Assembly: GCA_043797615.1 (NCBI GenBank)
Contig: JAZDPK010000073.1
Location: 1 to 8,258 of the forward strand
Origin: JAZDPK01 sp043797615
GTDB taxonomy: Bacteria > Patescibacteriota > Patescibacteriia > UBA11705 > JABHMO01
Direction: 5' to 3'
DNA: 8,258 nt
Position 1 is the stretch's first letter. Each line of letters starts with the position of its first letter. Below, one piece after another: positions 4,989 through 8,258 of the stretch. The notes under the pieces are model-generated. The model ran no database searches and was not told the origin of the DNA. It saw only the letters and a program-made list of their open reading frames with translations. Made by a program: the position numbers and the translations under genes.

Positions 4989-5086
4989 GGGTGAGACGAT
5001 TCTGAGAATGTTTATTAATTTAAACGATGTCTATCTTGTCTCACCCCTTCCTCGTAATTTTGAATATTTCAAGATTGCGAAGAGGG
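4989..5086 (+). ncRNA. Array unit 4, partial (modules A4-B4)
   Basis: A4: stem 4989-4997/5038-5046, arms GATTCTGAGAAT (4998-5009) and GATGTCTATCTT (5026-5037), apical GTTTA/TAAAC. B4: CCTTCCTCGTAAT (5046-5058) pairs with ATTGCGAAGAGGG (5074-5086) with one C-A mismatch, apical TTGAA/TTCAA. The unit then breaks down into the effector leader instead of a normal C module. Confidence 0.8.
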
Positions 5087-5147
5087 AATGTTATTTAAAA
5101 ATCAAAGTCATTGCAAAATGACGAAACCAAAATGTTCCGGAAGGAAC
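5085..5147 (+). promoter_or_regulatory. Degenerate terminal module and hairpin in the effector leader
   Basis: GTCAT/ATGAC (5107-5111/5118-5122) followed by GAAACCAAAAT (5123-5133) and GTTCC resembles a decayed D module; compare D3, where GAC is followed by GAAACCA and the closing GTTC. GTTCC (5134-5138) can pair either back to GGAAT (5085-5089) or forward to GGAAC (5143-5147, GGAA loop). These two folds exclude each other and lie directly before the ribosome-binding site, so the effector could bind here and control its own translation. Confidence 0.5.
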
Positions 5148-5148
5148 G

Positions 5149-5155
5149 AAAGGAG
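5149..5155 (+). promoter_or_regulatory. Ribosome-binding site that fixes the effector start
   Basis: AAAGGAG ends 7 nt before the ATG at 5163. This is the best Shine-Dalgarno in the window and argues against the upstream in-frame ATG at 5088, which lies within the last array stem. Confidence 0.85.
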
Positions 5156-5162
5156 AATTCGC

Positions 5163-6515
5163 ATGACAAGGTTTATCGGAATCCGCCACCGAGTCAAGAA
5201 AACCACGAAGGGCGAAGCGCATCCCACCGAGCTCGTGATTTTGGAAGAAGGAAAAGAGCCGGCAAAGTACGATCTGGAAGATGAAACCGCCGAGCTGGAT
5301 TGGCTGAAAGGCGAGTTTCCGATCGAATTTCGCAAAGTGGATGTCAGCGAATCGCTGGAAAATTTTCGCGATCATCAGATCGACTGGAAAGAATTGAAAA
5401 AGGAAGATGAAGTCAATAATCCCGATAATCTGTTGAAGCGGGAAGGCAAGAAACGCTTTTTGGCGCGCAAAGTGCCGAGCAAGTTCGACGGCTTGCGCCA
5501 AGGCGATATGGTCGGCATAACTCTGGGCGGCAGCGGCGATATGCTCGCATACGCGCTTTCAAGGCGCGGCGAAGAGATCGGCGCGAAAGTCTTCAGCCTC
5601 CCTACGCATGCGCTCAAGGACAACCGAGTGCATGACGACAAGGAAAAAGACGCTCTGAATGTCGCTCTGCTCGTTCGCGACAAATTCGCGCTTTTCGCCG
5701 AAGTGAAGATCCGCCAGCGCCGATCCTTGTCTTTACAAGGAAAACTCAATGAGCGCACTGACGCGATGAAAGAACGCATCGCTTGCGGCCAGCGGCTGAT
5801 TCAGCGGGCGCAAGGCAAGATTTTCATGTCGGAAGAAGGGCGATATCCCGAGGGCAAGATCATTGATTGTTACGAAGAAATCAAGGCGAACGACAAAATT
5901 TATCAAGCCATGGCGACCGAAGAAAAGGAACGGGAAAAGGAGCTGAAAAAACTGCTCGAACAGATTGACGTTTATAAACGGATTTTTGAACCGATCGAAG
6001 GTTGCGGTTTGATTATTTCCGCGACGATTATCGCCAATGCCGGCGAGATCGACCGTTTCCCGACCAAGGCGAAGTTCAAAGCGTATTGCGGAGCGCATGT
6101 GTGCCAAGGCGGCAAGTACGGCGACCGCGATCCGCAGCTGCAGTTTCCGCGTCGCCGGGCCGGCGAAGAGGCGAATTGGATCGGCGCCGTGCGTCAAGCC
6201 GGCTTTCAGATAACCGAGCAGGCCAACAAGCGTCCCGATTCCTACTGGGGCCGGAAGTTGCTCGAGTACAAGGCCAAGTTCCGCGCCAAGCATCCGGAGC
6301 CGATGGAAGTTCAGAAGGTCGATAATAAAGGCAAGCCGGAGTTTAATAAGGACGGCACGCCGAGAATGGTCAAGATGTATACCAACGGACACATTTTGAA
6401 ACGGGCGCGTCAGCGGGTGGCCACGAAATTTTTCGAGTATCTTTACGTGCAAATGAAGCAACTATCCAGAGAATTGAAAGCCGCAGAGGAATCTTTGGTA
6501 AGAGCCGCAGCTTAA
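5163..6515 (+). CDS. IS110-transposase/Tas-like guide-RNA effector, catalytic residues degenerate
   Basis: A 450-aa protein with the IS110 layout. Residues 1-175 resemble the DEDD RuvC-like domain, 185-275 are a long charged coiled coil (guide-RNA binding in IS110), and 272-345 resemble the transposase_20/Nop-like region (FEPIEGCGLIISATIIANAGEIDRFP, then AYCGAHVCQGGKYG). The C-terminus ends in a basic helical block (HILKRARQRVATKFFEYLY, 410-428). Three departures from active IS110 enzymes are seen. The first Asp of G-I-D is Arg (FIGIRHR, R8). The E-x-T-G site reads ITLGG. The S-G pair of the C-terminal domain is Q315-G316. Only D163-A164 of the final acidic motif aligns cleanly. Cleavage and recombination therefore look unlikely; RNA-guided DNA binding is the inference. 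A lysine-rich insert spans 381-405. The guide array lies directly upstream on the same transcript. Alternatives are a decayed IS110 transposase or a divergent Tas protein. Confidence 0.8.
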   Translation: MTRFIGIRHRVKKTTKGEAHPTELVILEEGKEPAKYDLEDETAELDWLKGEFPIEFRKVDVSESLENFRDHQIDWKELKKEDEVNNPDNLLKREGKKRFLARKVPSKFDGLRQGDMVGITLGGSGDMLAYALSRRGEEIGAKVFSLPTHALKDNRVHDDKEKDALNVALLVRDKFALFAEVKIRQRRSLSLQGKLNERTDAMKERIACGQRLIQRAQGKIFMSEEGRYPEGKIIDCYEEIKANDKIYQAMATEEKEREKELKKLLEQIDVYKRIFEPIEGCGLIISATIIANAGEIDRFPTKAKFKAYCGAHVCQGGKYGDRDPQLQFPRRRAGEEANWIGAVRQAGFQITEQANKRPDSYWGRKLLEYKAKFRAKHPEPMEVQKVDNKGKPEFNKDGTPRMVKMYTNGHILKRARQRVATKFFEYLYVQMKQLSRELKAAEESLVRAAA

Positions 6516-6524
6516 TTGAAGCAT

Positions 6525-6558
6525 AAGCTCTATCTGTCAAAACAGGTGGAGCTTTTTT
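6525..6558 (+). terminator. Intrinsic terminator of the array-effector transcript
   Basis: A 13-bp stem, AAGCTCTATCTGT (6525-6537) with ACAGGTGGAGCTT (6542-6554), including two G-U pairs, has a CAAA loop and ends in TTTTTT (6553-6558). It lies 10 nt after the effector stop codon and closes a transcript that begins near 4277. Confidence 0.92.
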
Positions 6559-6569
6559 ATTTCTTTAAT

Positions 6570-6683
6570 CGGAACAATGCGGAACTGAAACGGAACTAGT
6601 ATGAAATTCCCTGGTAATTTATATTTTAATTTTTAAATTTTAAGTTTATTTTGAATTTTGTGCTTTGAATTTTGGGCTTTATT
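6570..6683. repeat. Composite direct repeat, copy 2
   Basis: Begins CGGAACAATGCGGAAC just after the terminator and ends in TTTGAATTTTGGGCTTTATT. It is the gap-free counterpart of 3787-3900 in the same orientation. Its right edge overlaps the likely -35 box of the next gene. Confidence 0.75.
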
Positions 6684-6701
6684 TAAAAAATGTGCTATAA
6701 T
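6672..6701 (+). promoter_or_regulatory. Predicted extended -10 promoter of the small membrane protein
   Basis: TGCTATAAT (6693-6701) is an extended -10 with a perfect TATAAT hexamer at 6696-6701. A weak -35, TTGGGC (6672-6677), lies 18 nt upstream at the edge of the direct repeat. Transcription would start near 6708, 26 nt before the ATG. Confidence 0.7.
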
Positions 6702-6733
6702 TCCGACTGAAAACACATTAAAAAATCCTATTT

Positions 6734-6973
6734 ATGTTTTTGCGCTTATTCGTCGGCGCGATCCTTTGCGTTGTCGGCTTCTATTTCGTGAAAAAACCGG
6801 ATTTGCCTTATGGCTTGATCGGTCCGGTCAATTTCGCCGAGCGCGTGTTCACCGGCGGCAGCCGTTCATTTTACAAATTGATTGGCGTGCTTTTGATTCT
6901 TCTCGGGTTTATGGCGATTACGAATCTGTACGGGAATTTTATAGAATGGATGTTAAGTTTTATTTATCATTAA
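6734..6973 (+). CDS. Small two-helix membrane protein, unknown function
   Basis: A 79-aa protein with two hydrophobic helices, about residues 3-19 (LRLFVGAILCVVGFYFV) and 47-65 (KLIGVLLILLGFMAITNL). They are joined by a loop with KKPDLPYGLIGPVNFAERVFTGGSRSF, in which an FTGGSRSFYKLIG segment enters the second helix. I recall similar short proteins with a GG-S-R-x-FYKLIG loop in CPR genomes, without a known role. The positive-inside pattern (KK after helix 1) suggests the loop is cytoplasmic. An in-frame competitor beginning at 6658 in another frame has no membrane or domain logic. Its own promoter precedes it. Confidence 0.8.
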   Translation: MFLRLFVGAILCVVGFYFVKKPDLPYGLIGPVNFAERVFTGGSRSFYKLIGVLLILLGFMAITNLYGNFIEWMLSFIYH

Positions 6974-6996
6974 TAAAACCGAAGATGCGAATAAAG

Positions 6997-7040
6997 ATAA
7001 TACGAATAAACTCTAATGCGAATGCTACGAATACGCGAAT
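6997..7040. repeat. Left inverted repeat flanking the GxxExxY gene
   Basis: Contains ATAATACGAATA, TAATGCGAAT and TACGAATACGCGAATA. The reverse complement of 7481-7526 shares these words in the same order with only scattered differences. The preceding gap (6974-6996) has the related GCGAATAAAG word. Confidence 0.7.
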
Positions 7041-7077
7041 ATGCGATTGAAGAAAATAAATTTTAAGCTATATTACA

Positions 7078-7473
7078 ATGAATAATGATAAGATTATTTA
7101 TCCGGAGTTATCTTATAAAATATACGGCATCTTGTTTGCGGCTCATAATGAAGTTGGCGGATTTTGCAACGAAAAGCAATGCTGCGATTGCATTGAACGG
7201 CTATTGAAAGAAAATCATGTGGAATATGAGAGAGAAATGATTTTGCCGCCATTTTTCAAGGGCGAAAAAGAGGGGAGAAATAGAATAGATTTTTTGATCA
7301 AGAACGGCGATGAAAAAATCATTTTGGAGATTAAATCGAAGACCATATTAACAAAAGAGGATTATTATCAGATAAAGAGATATTTAACGGCAACTAACGT
7401 AAAACTGGGGATATTGGTTAATTTTCGAAGTAAATACCTCGTCCCTAAAAGAATTATTAATTCATTGTCTTAA
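7078..7473 (+). CDS. GxxExxY-family protein (PD-(D/E)XK nuclease fold)
   Basis: A 131-aa protein. The N-terminal region YKIYGILFAAHNEVGGFCNEKQC matches the family's opening helix and G-x-x-x-E-x-x-Y signature, except that the final Tyr is Cys. A PD-(D/E)XK core follows: D71 in RIDFLI, then E84-I-K86 in IILEIKSK, then the helix EDYYQIKRYL, whose Gln 98 is typical. The biological role of this family is not known. Cys is enriched near the N-terminus (C30, C35, C36, C38). No Shine-Dalgarno is evident. The gene sits exactly between inverted ATTCGT-type repeats, which suggests it is a mobile or homing passenger rather than part of the yraN operon. Confidence 0.85.
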   Translation: MNNDKIIYPELSYKIYGILFAAHNEVGGFCNEKQCCDCIERLLKENHVEYEREMILPPFFKGEKEGRNRIDFLIKNGDEKIILEIKSKTILTKEDYYQIKRYLTATNVKLGILVNFRSKYLVPKRIINSLS

Positions 7474-7480
7474 TAAGTTT

Positions 7481-7526
7481 TTATTCGTTATTTGTAGTAT
7501 TCGCATTAAGGTATATTCGTATTATT
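7481..7526. repeat. Right inverted repeat flanking the GxxExxY gene
   Basis: Reads TTATTCGTTATTTGTAGTAT, then TCGCATTAAGG, then ATATTCGTATTATTAT. It is the near reverse complement of 6997-7040 and abuts the yraN start codon, so yraN may take its leader from this repeat. Confidence 0.7.
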
Positions 7527-7901
7527 ATGTCGTTATATCGAAAGAAATTAGGAAAATGGGGAGAAGAGCTGGCGAGAAAATTTTATGAGCGCAAAGGATA
7601 TGAATTCGTCGAGTCCAATTGGCGGAAAAGAAAAGGCGAAATCGATTTGATCCTGGAAAAGGCGGATGTGAATCCTCGCGAAATCGTGTTCGTCGAAGTA
7701 AAAACGCGGACAACGAAAATGTTCGGCTTTGGCGAAGAAGCGGTGACGCATTCAAAAAAACAAAAAATAAAACAAACGATCGGCAGATTTATTTTTGAAA
7801 ACGAAAAATATCAAGAGCATTTTCCCCGATTCGATATTTTAGTGGTGGAATTGTTCAGCTTAACGCCGAATTACGTTTCATACGAGAATGTCGAGTTGTA
7901 G
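7527..7901 (+). CDS. yraN: YraN family (UPF0102) nuclease-fold protein
   Basis: A 124-aa protein of normal family length. It opens with the typical LGKWGEELARKFYERKGYE helix. The PD-(D/E)XK core is GEIDLI (D40) and FVEVKTR (E57, K59), followed by VTHSKKQKIKQTIGRFI, the conserved K-x-x-K-I helix, and ends with FDILVVEL. YraN proteins resemble Holliday-junction resolvase-type nucleases; a role in DNA processing is assumed in the family but not well established. The start at 7527 is the only ATG that keeps the conserved first helix; no Shine-Dalgarno precedes it, possibly because the repeat at 7481-7526 replaced the leader. Confidence 0.93.
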   Translation: MSLYRKKLGKWGEELARKFYERKGYEFVESNWRKRKGEIDLILEKADVNPREIVFVEVKTRTTKMFGFGEEAVTHSKKQKIKQTIGRFIFENEKYQEHFPRFDILVVELFSLTPNYVSYENVEL

Positions 7902-7940
7902 CGCACAATAATTCTGAATTGGATTCAATTTGCATCATTT

Positions 7941-7980
7941 GCCCGCTTCGCCTCATCAAATTTCACGAAGCGAGGCGAGC
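7941..7980. repeat. GC-rich alternative hairpins between yraN and the next gene
   Basis: TCGCCTC (7948-7954) can pair with GAGGCGA (7972-7978), or GCTTCG (7945-7950) with CGAAGC (7966-7971); the two folds exclude each other. There is no T-tract. The rest of the 7902-8025 gap is AT-rich with ATTCGC words and no clear promoter. Confidence 0.45.
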
Positions 7981-8025
7981 ATAATCGCATATTCGCATCA
8001 ATTTATTCATAAGTTTTATATCAAT

Positions 8026-8258
8026 ATGGAAAATCAACACTCAACTCCGGCGAGCAAGCCGGAAATCGTTCATTCTGCCCATTCGAAAGACGATCGCGCG
8101 TTCGCGGCCATCAGCTACATCTCCATTTTGTGTTTGGTCTCGCTTTTATTGAAAAAAGACAGCCAGTTCGTTCAATTCCACGCCAAACAGGGAGTAGTTT
8201 TGTTAATCGCCGAAGTGATTTTGTGGTTCGTCAATATCATTCCGTTTTTCGGCTATGC
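8026..8258 (+). CDS. Tic20/DUF4870-like membrane protein, N-terminal part
   Basis: Begins MENQHSTPASKPE and runs open to the end of the window (77 full codons). A polar tail of about 22 residues is followed by DDRAFAAISYISILCLVSLLL (first membrane helix), the KKDSQFVQFHAKQG loop, and VVLLIAEVILWFVNIIPFFGY (second helix). The loop in which F-V-x-F-H-A-K/R-Q-G enters the second helix is a hallmark of small Tic20/DUF4870-like four-helix membrane proteins. Their bacterial role is unknown. The N-terminal tail may be cytoplasmic. Start is the first ATG of the frame; no clear ribosome-binding site. Confidence 0.85.
   Translation, partial: MENQHSTPASKPEIVHSAHSKDDRAFAAISYISILCLVSLLLKKDSQFVQFHAKQGVVLLIAEVILWFVNIIPFFGY

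Larger units (their letters stand above)
4316..5086 (+). ncRNA. Tandem array of bipartite guide-loop RNAs (3.5 units)
   Basis: Fourteen consecutive stem modules in the order A-B-C-D, A-B-C-D, A-B-C-D, A-B, with unit starts at 4316, 4542, 4761 and 4989 (spacing 226, 219 and 228). A, C and D share one plan: an outer stem, a 12-nt left arm, an apical hairpin, a 12-nt right arm, and the closing stem strand. Outer stems are GGGTGAGAC/GTCTCACCC (A), GGTAC/GTACC (C) and GGCGGAC/GTCCGCC (D). All complete arms are 12 nt and begin GA; nearly all end in T or A. Module B is a stem without arms. A conserved ACCAAAA linker joins C to D. The arms vary in sequence while stems are preserved by compensatory change, as expected for guide RNAs. 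The plan matches guide loops of IS110 bridge RNAs and recalls TIGR two-spacer guides. Transcribed toward the effector at 5163. Confidence 0.85.

Noticed and set aside
4316..5086. CRISPR array
   Set aside because: There are no short identical repeats with spacers of uniform length; units are about 225 nt with internal hairpins, and no cas genes are nearby.
5088..5162. Longer effector start at 5088
   Set aside because: The extra 25 residues come from the last array stem and leader; the ATG at 5163 has a near-perfect Shine-Dalgarno at the right distance.
5733..6461. 242-aa open frame on the minus strand opposite the effector
   Set aside because: It is a shadow of the effector gene with no recognisable motif or start signals.
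4242..6560. Classical insertion sequence with terminal inverted repeats
   Set aside because: No terminal inverted repeats or target duplications were found at the promoter or terminator edges; IS110 elements lack them anyway, so the element boundary stays open.
6658..7050. 130-aa open frame overlapping the small membrane protein
   Set aside because: It starts inside the direct repeat and crosses the promoter and the downstream repeat; the overlapping 79-aa frame has clear membrane helices and a promoter.

Overview
The window looks like a chromosome segment of an ultra-small parasitic or episymbiotic bacterium of the Patescibacteria/CPR type (Parcubacteria-like). This is inferred from the gene types (a KMSSR-type arginyl-tRNA synthetase, bactofilin, a lone 4Fe-4S ferredoxin, small membrane proteins), short intergenic gaps filled with low-complexity repeats, and standard stop-codon use. 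All genes are on the + strand.

Layout: 2-202 is the tail of an unrecognised, possibly HAD-like protein, followed after one base by argS (204-1973), which carries in-frame insertions resembling the local intergenic repeats. Then come an ATTCGTG-type repeat with a promoter, a bactofilin (2152-2553), a GTAG-rich inverted repeat, a degenerate diacylglycerol-kinase-like protein (2665-3456), a 61-aa ferredoxin (3599-3784) and tRNA-Leu(GAG) (3904-3990).

The centre (4242-6560) is the exceptional part and forms one apparent transcription unit: a near-consensus promoter, a terminator-like leader hairpin, a tandem array of 3.5 structured RNA units, and a 450-aa IS110-transposase-like protein (5163-6515) closed by a strong intrinsic terminator. 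Each full unit has four modules, A-B-C-D. A, C and D are stems with an internal loop made of exactly two 12-nt arms, each arm beginning GA, around an apical hairpin. B is a hairpin without arms. The arms differ between modules while the stems are kept by compensatory changes. This is the shape of bridge-RNA guide loops (IS110) and recalls the two-spacer guides of TIGR-Tas systems, but multiplied into an array. In the protein, the usual RuvC-like DEDD residues and the serine of active IS110 recombinases are not evident. My reading is an RNA-guided, probably non-cutting DNA-binding system that recognises short bipartite targets. This is inference from structure, not a database match.

About 114-bp diverged direct repeats (3787-3900 and 6570-6683) bracket the tRNA, array and protein. 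Downstream are a small two-helix membrane protein (6734-6973), a GxxExxY nuclease-fold gene enclosed by inverted repeats (7078-7473), yraN (7527-7901) and the start of a Tic20/DUF4870-like membrane protein running off the end (8026-8258).
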